Source of the DNA: Medicago truncatula
Taxonomy: Eukaryota > Streptophyta > Magnoliopsida > Fabales > Fabaceae
Assembly: GCF_003473485.1 (NCBI RefSeq)
Contig: NC_053045.1
Coordinates: 36,802,494-36,866,493, forward strand
Direction: 5' to 3'
DNA length: 64,000 nucleotides
The notes under the pieces are model-generated. The model saw only the letters and a list, made by a program, of their open reading frames with translations, made no database searches and was not told where the DNA came from. Shown piece after piece: positions 13,350 to 24,107 of the stretch (positions are counted from its first letter, which is position 1; the number at the start of each line of letters is the position of its first letter). The position numbers and the translations under genes were made by a program.

Positions 13350-13880
13350 CTCTCTTCTCTCCTTCTCAAACCCCACTTCTCACCCTTTCTTCTTCTTTTT
13401 GTGAGAGAGGTAATTTAGGATCAATTTTGACCAAAAAATCACCCATCCGTTGTTTTTCCTTCTATCCTAATCGAATACATATTTTCTGTTTTTTTTCGTT
13501 TGTTTTTGTGATTTCGTCGTCTCTGCACGACGCTGTTTGTTTTGATTTCCCGTCTTTGTGTGGTGTGTTTTTGATTTTCTGTCTTAGTGCGGTGTTTATT
13601 TAATTCACGTTGAAAGATTAGCTTTGAGCAAGTGAAGATCCGAACAATGACAATGACTTTCGTGTCGTCAACGTTGCAGATCCGGAGAAATGAATATCTC
13701 GGAGACTTGAATATAGTCATATTTGTAGGCATAGTTACTTTGTCGTTTTATGCATTAATATGGATGATGTGAGTTTATTCACAAATTTATCCTTTTTGTT
13801 TTTAGCGAATTTGGATTTGTATTGTATCGATGTACTCTATCAATTTGAATGAATGAATATCAGTTATTTTTATAAAAAAA
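13350..13880 (+). repeat. Dispersed repeat family A, copy 2 (poly(A)-tailed)
   Basis: Plus-strand copy of the family also seen at 10333-10855 (minus) and 33545-34075 (plus). It ends TCAATTTGAATGAATGAATA followed by T-rich then A-rich sequence (about 13874-13891), typical of retroposed DNA. It has a T/C-rich 5' start and no convincing reading frame. Confidence 0.75.
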
Positions 13881-14850
13881 AATAAAAAAAATTAAAAGTT
13901 ACTTTCTTCATCATCATCAGCCTTCAGAGTTGGTATATGAGTATTTTACAAAAATTACGGATATCAAAAGATAGTTGAGGTCATTTAAAAAAAGTTGTTG
14001 TAGTGTTCCTAATTTTTTTTATTGAAGTTTAAAAAAATATGTCATTATTACCAAATTACTCTTTAAATGCAACGTTGATTTTTTTTTTTCTTAAAAAAAA
14101 AAGTAACAAATTATAGATAATACTTTTTTAGGGATGGTGGGAGTAATAATAATTAACTAATTGATCGATAAAAATAATAAGAGTGGTTATCCAAATGGGA
14201 TAGAATGAATATTGTTGAAATTTGAGAATCAAGAGACCACTGTACGACAGCACAAATCCATCGTTTGCTTGCTGTGATCCAAAACGACAACTCTTCCACT
14301 ATCCTTTCACTTTTCACCTTTTTCCTCTAAAAACAACAATTACAATTCACAACTCAATAGAAGAACAAGAATATTGAAGATAAGCATCAACCATAGATAG
14401 ATAAGGTAAAATCTTCTTCAATTTCAATTTGTTCTCTCAATGCGTTTTTCTGCTTCCAATTTGCTCATCTTCATAGTTGAAACCCCAAAATTACTTTGAT
14501 TCAATGTCACTTACAACTGTATGTACGAATTTTGTTTAATTGGTTATTCCCAAATTGGTGTTGTATATTTCATTCATTGTGCATTGTGAGAAATTTACAA
14601 GCTTTGTTTAAGTTGATTCAATTCGATTTGAGTCCTGTTGAGAATTGTATGTATGAGTTTATCTTATCATATGATTACAACAATATTTTACTTATTTTAA
14701 GCTGCAATAGACATTTTCATATATTATTTAAATAGCGATGATTCTATCAGATTTTAACTTGAGAAGTTAGGGTATTGTTCTGTGAAATTATATACCTTCA
14801 AATGGCTTCATAATGTGTAGGAACCAATTTTCAAGCCGTGGCTTTTGGAC

Positions 14851-14871
14851 ATGTCAAAGGTCACTGCTTGA
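14851..14871 (+). promoter_or_regulatory. uORF in the bHLH121-like leader
   Basis: In leader exon 14821-14880 a six-codon frame MSKVTA followed by TGA lies out of frame with the bHLH start. The first leader exon probably ends at the donor AAG|GTAAAATC near 14405. Translation control is plausible but untested. Confidence 0.4.
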
Positions 14872-15026
14872 AGAGTTCAAGTAAATTATATTTTTTTTCT
14901 TTCTTTTTTTGATCATTTTGGTTTTGTTATGATTGAATGCTGAAATAAATGATCGCTCATTGATTTAATTATTTTGTGTTTTTTTGGAACTTATGTGTCT
15001 ACTGCGAAAGGTCTGAAGTTGAACCA

Positions 15027-16326
15027 ATGGAAATTACACCTGCTAGAAAGACACAGAAGGCTGATCGAGAAAAGTTAAGGAGGGATAGACTCAATGAACA
15101 GTTTTTAGAGCTGGGTAACATTTTAGGTACATGAAACTTCACTTTCTAACATAGGAGAATAACAATAAGCGAGCATTGTCACTGGTTCTTGATATATTCT
15201 ATTCTGATTTTAAACTACATATGGCTAATGTTACTTAAGATTGCAGTCATCGATAAATTTTACCAAACAAATTATTGCTTGTTGCTTCTTTAGAATTCAT
15301 TCATGTGTTAGGCATTTTATGCTTAGAAGTTAGAACTGATAAAACAGAATTCCTCTTAAAATAACTCTGTGCTCTGTGTTGACTCTGAAATGCAGACCCT
15401 GATAGGCCTAAAAATGATAAAGCAACTATTCTAGGAGATACAGTTCAATTGCTGAAGGACCTTTCTTCTCAAGTTAGTAAACTAAAAGATGAATATACTA
15501 TGCTAAATGAAGAATCTCGTGAGGTAATATTTTCTCTCGGTTCGATGAATCACCTTGATACTTTTGGGACATAAAATTACAGAGGAAATAATTTATTTCA
15601 TTCAATTTCCAGTTGTCTCAGGAGAAAAATGATCTCAGAGAAGAAAAGGCTTCTCTTAAATCAGATATTGAGAATTTGAATAACCAGTATCAGCTGCAAC
15701 TAAGGACTATGTATCCATGGCCTGCAATGGATCATTCTGTTATGATGGCTCCACCATCATATCCGTATCCAGTTCCAATGCCAGTACCTGCTGGTTCAAT
15801 TCCCATGCAGCCATACCCCTACTATGCTAATCAACATCCTGCAGTCATCCCTAACCCTTGTTCAACATACGTTCCCTTTTTAGCCCCGAATACAATTGTT
15901 GAACAACAATCCACTCAGTACGTATCCCCGCCTCTTCATCCAGGTAGCCGGTCCCACGTATCAGGAAAACAAGACTCCAAAAACAAATCATCCAGGGAGA
16001 GTAAGGCTCAAAGAAATGAGGATTCTAATGATGTAGCCACGGACCTTGAGTTGAAGACTCCTGGGTCGTCCGCAGATCAGGTTAGTGCTGCTTTTTTATT
16101 GGCAAATCATGTAACCTATAGCTGTAGTAGAAGAGGTATTGAATAAAGCTGTGTTTGCTGTTGGATTTTGCAGGATTTAACATCCGCACAGAAAAAATCT
16201 AGTAAGTCGTCAAGGAAGGAAACCAGTTTCACAGAAGGTAGTTCGTTAGGCAAGTGTTCTTCATCTCACAGTGTTCAGGATAGCTCATCAAGTAGTGTAG
16301 TGGGGAGCAGAAAGGCTAGTGAATGA
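15027..16326 (+). CDS. bHLH121: bHLH transcription factor, clade IVb (bHLH121/URI type)
   Basis: Nuclear bHLH regulator related to Arabidopsis bHLH121/URI, which activates iron-deficiency genes with clade IVc partners. Coding exons: 15027-15126, 15396-15523, 15613-16080, 16174-16326, giving 282 residues. The basic region and helix 1 read KADREKLRRDRLNEQF (11-26), with the E-x-x-R-R DNA-contact pattern. The loop and helix 2 read PKNDKATILGDTVQLLKDL, and a leucine-zipper-like coiled coil (about 55-95) follows. The middle is proline/tyrosine-rich, starting near PWPAMDHSVMMAPP. The end carries DSNDVATDLELKTPGSS and a serine-rich tail; all are URI hallmarks. A leader exon 14821-14880 precedes a 130-base intron; in the spliced leader the frame meets a stop upstream, so the ATG at 15027 is preferred. 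If the intron before 14821 were retained, ATG 14813 would add 28 residues. Confidence 0.9.
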
Positions 16327-16844
16327 GAAAGGACTTAATTTTAGACAAATGATTATGCCTTTTGAAGCTACTGTGAGGGTTTTCATTGGGCTTCTGCTGC
16401 AACTATTGTAGAGGTATATGTCCCTTCTATTCTCGTCCAAAAAAGAAAGCTGCTTCTGTTCTCTCTTCTTTACTAGGAATTTTTATTCTGAGTAATGTGT
16501 AATTTAATCATAAACTTTTCTTTGTGAGTTGTGAGGGAAAAGCTGCGTGAGGTTCAATTGTTTATATTCCTATTCCTTGTGACAAATTGAAATTGCAGAT
16601 GGAAAATCTTCAAGTTGAGACCAGTGTGGCTAATTGTAGGTTTGTAAATCCCTTAATCACAAACTCTCCTAAAAGGACCATACTCATTTTATCTAGTCTA
16701 TGGTTGGATTATAGTTGAAAATGTTAAACGTATATTTGGACTCGGTATCTGTGTAGAGTTCTTTGGAGTCGAATGCAAACAGAATTTTACAACAGAAATC
16801 GAAATACGTGTACTCTTGATAATGGATAATGGTATTTATTATTA

Positions 16845-16965
16845 GTTAAAATCATACGAAAGGGGTTCGAACCCTAGACACCCTACTCAACACCCTACTC
16901 ATTCACCTTAAAAAGGTGAATTCCTAGCCATTAGGCTTGACCCAAAAATAATCATGCGAAAGCGA
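16845..16965 (-). repeat. tRNA-derived SINE head, copy 1
   Basis: On the minus strand a box A-like AAGCCTAATGGCTAGGA is followed by box B GGGTTCGAACCCC. A local duplication of GAGTAGGGTGT lies between them. No tRNA fold with an acceptor stem is present, so this is a SINE-type Pol III promoter remnant. Related copies lie at 54855-54945 and 57670-57745. Confidence 0.6.
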
Positions 16966-16999
16966 GTGAATGTAGCCCCAAACCCCATAAATATTAAAG

Positions 17000-17860
17000 T
17001 GTATGTGAGGGACATGATGTGCTATAATTGAAGAACTGGGGATTGACCTGTGATTATAGTCTGGTCTTGCTCTGTGATACAAAGAGTATTAATTTTTGTA
17101 TCTTTAACAAATAAAAATAAAGGTATTATAATGCTCGAATCGTAAACAAATAATATAATGCATTCGTTTTCACAATAGAACGACTGGCAGACGCCGAAAA
17201 CACTCTTTGTATGTAATATTTTAAAAATGTTATATAACTCAAATCTTGGGCGAGGGTTTAGTGCAATACTAGCGGGTTACAATTCTTGGTACATATGAAT
17301 ATTATCGACCTTTTGATAGGTCAGTTGAAAATTTTGTTGATAAATCTAACGTATTGTTGTGTTCTCTTTGTTGGTCATTAATAAGAATATCAGCGAAACA
17401 TAAAAAGTGGTAATAGCATGATATAAGAAGAGATTAATTTGGTATTTTTGTTTAGTTAAAATATATAGTTCTCAATCAAATTGAAAAAAAAAAAAAAAAA
17501 ATGATAGCATAGCTCTTTACATTATCATCAGCAATATTAAATATCAAAAATTGTTTCGAAGTATTTGAATTTGAATGATTTGTATGGTTGCTTCAAAAAG
17601 ATGGTCTTGACTGATGAGGGTTTTTCCTCTCCTTTTCTCAACCTTGAAGTGTGTTGAATAAGGCCAATGATAATTCTTTGCTCTCATTCTTCTCAATCAA
17701 GATATCTCTGTTGTACTTGTCCAAAAAAAGAAAAGAAACACTGATACCCGACACTTGCAACAAGTTCTAGTACAGAGAAAAATTTGTGGACAGGACATAA
17801 GTTACACTCAAAGAATATATGCCAAAATCCAAAACAAACCTCATATCAGAAGTAAAAGAA
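17000..17860. other. AT-rich intergenic stretch, nothing recognised
   Basis: Contains a poly(A) run near 17485-17501; no coding or paired-repeat signal was found. Confidence 0.5.
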
Positions 17861-17873
17861 TCTCAAAGGCACT

Positions 17874-17880
17874 TATATAA
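17874..17880 (+). promoter_or_regulatory. TATA box of the 54-residue membrane protein gene
   Basis: TATATAA lies 86 bases upstream of the ATG at 17966, a normal spacing for a plant core promoter with a ~50-60-base leader. Confidence 0.55.
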
Positions 17881-17965
17881 CCTTAAGAACAAGCTGTTCC
17901 TAGTATGCTCATGACATAGTCTGTTTCTGCATGTTTCACTGAGTGAGAAAAAGAAAGAGGGGAAC

Positions 17966-18130
17966 ATGGCGTGGTTCTTTTCCAAGAAGAGGAATGCAGG
18001 ATGGAAGCATGGATACGCGGAGCAGAACATGGAAACTGTTTCTCCTTCTCCAACTCTTCATTTGTTTGTGATATTTGGCATTGTTATTAGCTTGTTGTGG
18101 TTCTCCCACTACACCACCTACAAAATTTAG
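17966..18130 (+). CDS. Small single-pass membrane protein, 54 aa
   Basis: Single-exon frame too short for usual gene callers. It begins MAWFFSKKRNAGWKHGY, a basic, aromatic N-terminus. The second half is one hydrophobic helix (about residues 32-47, LHLFVIFGIVISLLWF), and it ends HYTTYKI. The charge pattern predicts the N-terminus in the cytosol. Support for a real gene: a TATA box at proper distance, a clean start and stop, a coherent signal-anchor design, and two neighbouring small hydrophobic-protein genes. I recall similar short plant membrane proteins but cannot name a function. No enzyme motif is visible. Confidence 0.65.
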   Translation: MAWFFSKKRNAGWKHGYAEQNMETVSPSPTLHLFVIFGIVISLLWFSHYTTYKI

Positions 18131-18419
18131 TAACATCTCACAGCTATCAATCTTCACTTGTTCCTTTTGCTGTATCCCGTTTCATAAATTTTCTTCATTT
18201 CATGTTCTACTTTTCGAAATTCATCTTTAGCTTCACACGTTCAAAGTATGGGTTGTTACAACGAGATATGGTGCCTCTCTCTAACTTTGCCATGTTGCTG
18301 ATGCTGCTATAATGCTGTTGCTGTGGCTTTCTTATTAATCTCAATATCATTCTAAGTGGTTTTGAGTCTTTTGACCCTTGCTGATAGTGATGACCCCTCA
18401 AGTTGAACTTCATATATGA

Positions 18420-19215
18420 AAATGACTTACGTTAAATACAAATTTATTTAAAGCATGTTTTTCTCTTTCTTTTTGTTTTGTATGTTACTATCTTGAATGT
18501 TTACTGCAAAATACATTATATTACATTTTTAATAAGTTGTTCTAAATATGTCGTGTGTAAAAATATTGTTCTTATAAGAATAGCAAGAACGCCTTTGAGA
18601 ATAACCAAGCCCTTAAGAAGACCAATGAATTCCATGATTTCATCACATAAGGACAAGCATATTCATGATAGTTGCGTTTCTTGTCCTTTTTTTCAGTAGA
18701 GTATCAGGTCATGTCTTAAACGGTCAATTAGTTTCTTAAAGCAAGGAAGAAATGGTTGGTTTGTTTCGTCATGATATCATTTTTTTTTATTTAATCTTTT
18801 GAACAACCATGACTTTTGTGTATATAGAAAATTTGATTGAAATGAGAGAATCCACTTTAGCAAATCCACTTAAACGGTCCAATATGTTCTTGAAGATTAA
18901 TCATCGTCAAACAGATGTCGACACCTCCTCCTACTTGTAACATACTACTAGTAATAAACATGAAAAATTTATGCAAATAGCAAATCTATTTTCTAATAAA
19001 AAGTTATGAAAATCTCAGTTACATCTTTGCCATCATTTTGAAGGAAGTATACAGTATCTTCCTTTCTTCATCTAAATATTTACAAACAACACCATATGAT
19101 ATGCATCACATATTCATACTTCATAATCAAGTACAATTAAAAAACTAAAAAAAAAAAAACCAGCTAAAACCAAACCAACCTATAGAGAAAAAGAAAAAGA
19201 TAAAACAAGAACTCC
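18420..19215. other. Intergenic, nothing recognised
   Basis: AT-rich spacer between two small membrane-protein genes. It likely includes the 3' UTRs of both. Confidence 0.5.
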
Positions 19216-19218
19216 AAA

Positions 19219-19608
19219 TCAATAAAACCAGCCCTCTAGAAAAGAAGATTGAAACTGCACCAAAATCAACAACACAACAATCAAAGCAGCCACACCCCAT
19301 GGAGAACTCCCTTCAGATGGACTTTGGTAGGTTGTGCTGCGCCTGTTCAAAACAGAAGGACCAGAAAACCAACCTGAATCTTCCATTGATGATACCAAAC
19401 GAACTATAAATATCAGCACCACTGGTAAGGCAAATAGAACCCAACCAAATTGTTCTTGAGCAGTTTCAACAACATCTTCATAAGAAAAGTACCATGAAGT
19501 ACCAAGGAAGATGAAGATCACTGCTAAGATCAACAGAACAGGATATGGTAGGGGACTCAGAGTGAATCCATCCACAACAGAGGAACCATTGTTTCTGTTA
19601 TAAGACAT
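19219..19608 (-). CDS. Small plant membrane protein, 129 aa, three hydrophobic segments
   Basis: Intronless frame starting MSYNRNNGSSVVDGF. Hydrophobic helices lie at about 22-40 (PYPVLLILAVIFIFLGTSW), 54-72 (FGWVLFALPVVLIFIVRLV) and 104-122 (WGVAALIVVLLILVQFQ). They are separated by an acidic loop YEDVVETAQEQ and a Ser/Pro-rich loop. It shares with the 93-residue protein at 21334-21615 the layout helix, FxSxE-type acidic loop, then a LP-V/I-L-rich helix ending in a basic or serine stretch. They are therefore probably members of one plant family of unknown role. Its ATG is preceded by an AT-rich leader on the minus strand. Confidence 0.75.
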   Translation of the reverse strand: MSYNRNNGSSVVDGFTLSPLPYPVLLILAVIFIFLGTSWYFSYEDVVETAQEQFGWVLFALPVVLIFIVRLVSSMEDSGWFSGPSVLNRRSTTYQSPSEGSSPWGVAALIVVLLILVQFQSSFLEGWFY

Positions 19609-19649
19609 TGAGTTTTATGGTTTTTTGAGTTTTGGAATTTAGAAGTGTA

Positions 19650-21260
19650 AAGCTATAAAGAAACCCTTCTGAGGAAGTTACTGATATATGCTAAGTTAAA
19701 GAATCAAAGGTAGTGTTGTGTTGGCAGGTACAAAAAAAAGGTGACAGGATTTCGTTCCTTAAAAGGGGTGAATGATTTTGTAGGACATTACATAGCAAAA
19801 TAATGTTATTTATCTTTTCAAGTTATAATTAACTATTGATTATGACCTTTAATAATATATGGTTGTCCCTAACCAAAAAAAATATATGGTTGTCCATACA
19901 AACAAGAGTTGTGTAAACAAGTTTGTTACTACCAATAATTACATATTATAAGTATTGGCAAAAGTAAAGGTTTTGAAGTAAAAATTATAAAAGCATAGGG
20001 GTAATATACGAGCATACTTTTTTTCTCTAATGCCAACACAAACACGGTTAAAAAATACAATGGATTATTTTTGTCATAACCATAGTTCGGCTAGGGGATG
20101 AGGTTTTAGTAATCAGGAGCACAGTAAGTAAATTTAGTTAACAACTGTTTTAGTTAAGATTTAAATTCGGGTTCTTCTGAATAATATATCATTAGCTGAA
20201 GTTCTTTGATCACTTGAGTTCAACCACTGAATTAAATGACATGAACTTTTTACCTAGTATGAACTGATACCACTCTATATGGTATGAGCTTCATGTTAAT
20301 ATCAAAAGTTTGATATTTCTTGATGTCACTTTTGCCGACTTCCTAATCAAGTGATTGCATTTACACACACCTACTATAGTAACGTTTGAAAAAAAGGAAA
20401 AGTGATTACCAACAACACAACACTATCTGCATTTTTAACGCATATGGCTGTCTCTTTCAAGTGACTCCTCCAAATGCATTCCCACCACTACTGCAAGAAT
20501 TTAACTTTTGCAAGTATTGTAAAACCACTTAAGTGCCGACACCGTGTTGGACTGATTCACATAGCTATCATAAAAAATAAATAATTGTGATAATGTGTGA
20601 CAAATCAGCCACATTAAGATGTTGGGTGGTGATTATTCATTGAGCCATTACAATACCTACTGATAAAATATATTTGTTTCTCCTCTTTCCTTCTCTCCTC
20701 TGCACACTCTCTCCTTCTCTTTCTCTCATGGAGTACAAGAATCAATGCATTCCCCCGGAAAAACCTCTGTGTTGTAACTTGTGTAACACTAAAAGTCAAA
20801 ACTTCAAGAAATTATTAATTATGAACCGTTTTGCTCAAGATTCCTCCATTTAAAATAAATAAATAAATACGCAACCATAAAGAAAGAGAAGACCTTCATT
20901 CATTCCAACTCTAATCTACGTGGAAGCATCACAATTTACATGATTTCTTTTTTACATTTAAACTGCAGAGTCCTCATTTCAGAAATGCTAAAGCAAGCAA
21001 GAAAACACAACCATATACTACTACATAACATGCTTAAATTATATTATAATGTAACCTGACAAAAAAAAGAGTACACTGATAAATAAGAAACTTTTTATGT
21101 TGAAATCCAAAAAGCTCATCCCATGTTCATTACAGACTTACAAATGCTATTTGTTGATTCATTACAAACATTGAACATTCTTTTTAATTATCATATGAAG
21201 CAATGCAAGAAGCTCATCCAATATTCCTATGCAATATCTTATTTACTAGCCTGAGATGAT
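19650..21260. other. Intergenic with no supported gene
   Basis: A 61-codon minus-strand frame at 20614-20799 has no hydrophobic core, domain or conserved composition and is judged random. Near 20060-20240 there is a degenerate repeat-like segment, resembling bases 42820-42920, with fragments such as CACTTGAGTTCAACCACT. Confidence 0.5.
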
Positions 21261-21333
21261 GATGGGTGACAAACAACACAATACCGTTCATCATCAAACA
21301 CCACCACCACCACCAAGCTCTTGGACACACTAC

Positions 21334-21615
21334 CTACCGATAACAGTAGCAGGCATGCGTGCAGTAACAGTATCGTGGCTTGGCACAAACCCTTTTACTT
21401 GAGCTTCCCAACCATGATACCAAAAGCACCATCAATAATACGAGTATTGGTAGTACAAAAGGTGAGGAACCACTCTCTACTTCAACTTCTTCCTCTGGTT
21501 CACTTGAGAAGAGCTTTGGTATAACCAGAAGAATCAATGCCACAGCCAAGAACAGAACAACATTGGAAGTATGAGTATCATTAGCCCTGGGTTTACAATA
21601 GTAGTAACCCATCAA
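21334..21615 (-). CDS. Small membrane protein, 93 aa, two helices, Cys/Tyr-rich ends
   Basis: Intronless frame beginning MMGYYYCKPRAND. Helix 1 is about residues 18-34 (NVVLFLAVALILLVIPK), followed by a very acidic loop EPEEEVEVESG. Helix 2 is about 52-68 (FVLPILVLLMVLLVSWL). It finishes with a cysteine/tyrosine-rich tail CAKPRYCYCTHACYCYR. The two-helix plus acidic-loop layout parallels the 129-residue neighbour at 19219-19608, suggesting a local family. The Cys-rich ends could be lipidated or bind metal; this is speculation. Confidence 0.65.
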   Translation of the reverse strand: MMGYYYCKPRANDTHTSNVVLFLAVALILLVIPKLFSSEPEEEVEVESGSSPFVLPILVLLMVLLVSWLGSSSKRVCAKPRYCYCTHACYCYR

Positions 21616-22050
21616 GTGATTAGAAAGGAAGGCCTAAGAAAGTGGGAAGAGTTTATTGAAGGGATTCACAATGATAAAGTCGGAGAATACAATGAAGACA
21701 AGGGAATTGCTCCAACCATATCAACATGGAATTTTATGAAAAAAAGGTGGAATCTCAATAAGAACAATTATCAAACATAACATTATTGTCCTCCACACAA
21801 CTTTTTGGTAGTTGCTCAATTAATATTATCTTTTTAGTTAGGCAATCACATTCCGTGAGAAAGAAGATATTATCATCGCATATACATAGTTGTGGGGTCA
21901 ATTGAAGCATTTATAAGGCAGCGTTTGGATCTTAATATTATGATTTTCAATTTGCTCAAGTATTAACCGTTCTTATACAGCACCAATATTTATTGAGCAG
22001 GAGTTAGGAATGAAGTGTGCTATTGAAAGACTCCTTTTCTAGAATGAATT

Positions 22051-22219
22051 ATTAACCAAAAGGTCAATTCACATTACCAACTCATTTATCCTGTGACTCG
22101 TGGAACTGGCTTTTACCTATAGAAGTCTAATTGTTAATCAAAAGGTCAATTTACATTCCCAACTCATTATTTATCCTGTGACTCATAGAATTGGCTTTTA
22201 CCTGAGAATAGAAGTCTAA
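22051..22219. repeat. Two-copy tandem duplication (~81-88-base units)
   Basis: Copy 1 (22051-22131) and copy 2 (22132-22219) share AAAGGTCAATT, ACATTACCAACTCATT (variants), TATCCTGTGACTC, GGCTTTTACCT and AGAAGTCTAA. Copy 2 is interrupted at its end by the MITE at 22220-22377, and its last bases continue at 22378. Confidence 0.85.
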
Positions 22220-22377
22220 GAAAGTGTTTGGATGGAGGAATGTTTTGAGGGAATGTAATGTTTCGAGGGAATTCAACTACTTTAAGGTGAATTCTATTGT
22301 TTGAATTCAACTCAAAGTAGTTGAATTCCCTCAAAACATTATATTCCCTCAAAACATTTCCCCATCCAAACACACTC
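22220..22377. mobile_element. Tourist/PIF-Harbinger-like MITE (158 bp)
   Basis: A near-perfect hairpin: the left end GTGTTTGGATGGAGGAATGT pairs with the right end ATTTCCCCATCCAAACACAC, and inner arms GAGGGAATTCAACTACTTT are inverted too. It is flanked by the 3-base duplication TAA (22217-22219 and 22378-22380), the Harbinger-type target. There is no coding capacity. Confidence 0.85.
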
Positions 22378-22516
22378 TAATTGTCTTGTATCACTTTATA
22401 TTAGGAAAACGAAGAAAAATAATTCAAACGTTGGGGCCTATTCCCATTCACAAAACAGTAGGGATTAAGATAAGCTTGGATATTTTATCAAAGAAGAAGA
22501 TAAGTCTGGATATTAA

Positions 22517-23536
22517 GGGGGTGTATTGGATTGAGATTTTAAAAGACTATTTTGATGAAAAAAATCTTTTAAGATTTTAAAAGACTTATTTGAAATTTTT
22601 ACACTCAATATTTATACCAAAGGATTTTATGGGATTTATAACACAGATCTTGAAGATTTCAATGGATTTTATTGGATTTATAATTCAGACTTTTAGAATT
22701 TCAAATGACTCATTACCATCACGTAAACCCTATACATAGCATCAAGACGTGCAACAACTCCATAGTTTTATCCAGGTTCAAGTTATATACCTATCTTTGT
22801 TTTTCCCCTTTCTTGTTGTGAATCTCTCATTTGATCTCTAATAAATATAAGGAACCATTTATTTCACGAGAACAATCCTAATGCTCCCTACTTGTTAAGA
22901 AAAATACTGATGCCCCCTAATTAATCAATATAACAACAAATCGTAACAAAAAAAAATGTATTGTTTCCTTAAAAAAAAAAAAAAACGGATCGTTGTTAAA
23001 ATTAACCAAATCTGACACAAGAAAAAGAAGTTGATCTTGTCAAAAAAAAAAAAAGAAGCTGATCCAAGAAAACAACAAATTGGACGAAAAAGAATTATCA
23101 GTTAAACAAGACTCGGAAAGAAAAAAATGGCAAGACTTTTGAAGAATTTGATGTAGAAGAAGAAGAAATGACATGAAGAAAATGATTGCACAAAAAGTAT
23201 TGAAATAGAATGACAAAATCTCAAGGGTTTGTGTGAGATTGTTTGATGAGAGTAGTATTTATATTTTTCACTAAAAAGTCTTACAAAATCCATCCAATCC
23301 AAAAATCCATCAAAATCTATAGATTTTTGAATACCAATGGACAATTAATAAGTCAAGAGAAATCTCAATTGAATACCGACGGATTTCATGGCCCTGAACA
23401 AAAAGTCATGATTGTCTTAATTGAATACCACAAGATTTATTTTCATTTCATAAAAGTTTTGATTGAATACCACTAGACTTTTTTATTATAAAAAAGTCTT
23501 TTAAAATCCTTTAAAATCTCAATCCAATACATCCCC
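22517..23536. mobile_element. Non-autonomous PIF/Harbinger-like element (~1.02 kb)
   Basis: Ends GGGGGTGTATTGGATTGAGA and (inverted) GGGGATGTATTGGATTGAGA, continuing as inverted ATTTTAAAAGAC-type arms. TAA duplications at 22514-22516 and 23537-23539. The interior holds repeated GATTTTA and TTGAATACCA motifs and no transposase frame. It lies just downstream of the URB2-like gene's 3' end. Confidence 0.85.
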
Positions 23537-24107
23537 TAAATCTTAATTTTAATCATATTTGGAAATATATGACCTACAAGAAATTGGCTATCGATACACC
23601 TCATTGCCTGCTGGCAACAAATAACACAACACCAGCCAAAGTAAACGAATTTCTGCACATTTGAACTGCTAATGTTGTCACTGAAATGATCGTACAAAAG
23701 TACCACTTTGTCAAAAAACTTCAAATTAGTCAACAAAAATAAAGCTAAGGCAATTTAGTTGAAGCTATTTTCAAACTACAATTGAAAAAAAATACAAAAA
23801 TCAGTTAAATAAGCATCTAAGATAGCATTGAACTAACTATAGCTGAACCTAGTGATGTCAATGGCGCTAGTAAATTCCTCACTCTAATGTGTCTTCCTTA
23901 ACCAAATAGACAGGGATTTGGTAAAATGGTCACCCTGGGTGTTGCTGATATAGTTTTGTTACAACATACAAGACGTTCCCCATGAAAACAATGGAGGCAT
24001 TCCATGAATATGAGTTGAAACATTAAGTTATCAATCTCAGCGGAAACCATTCTGTGTCGTAATAAAATGAGAGGGCACAAAAATTTACCATCAACAGAAT
24101 TTCAAGG

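Noticed and set aside
14813-14815. ATG as start of a 310-residue bHLH protein (MCRNQFSSRG)
   Set aside because: It lies in the apparent intron just before the acceptor TGTGTAG at 14820. After splicing the upstream frame hits a stop, so ATG 15027 is more likely, although retention cannot be excluded.
16862-16960. Possible tRNA gene (GGTTCGAACC box B)
   Set aside because: No cloverleaf, no acceptor stem, and related decayed copies elsewhere; a SINE head fits better.
20614-20799. 61-codon minus-strand frame as a fourth small protein gene
   Set aside because: No hydrophobic segment or similarity to its neighbours; composition like random AT-rich DNA.
23102-23344. 80-codon frame inside the Harbinger-like element
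   Set aside because: No transposase motif; phenylalanine-rich translation of T-rich DNA.
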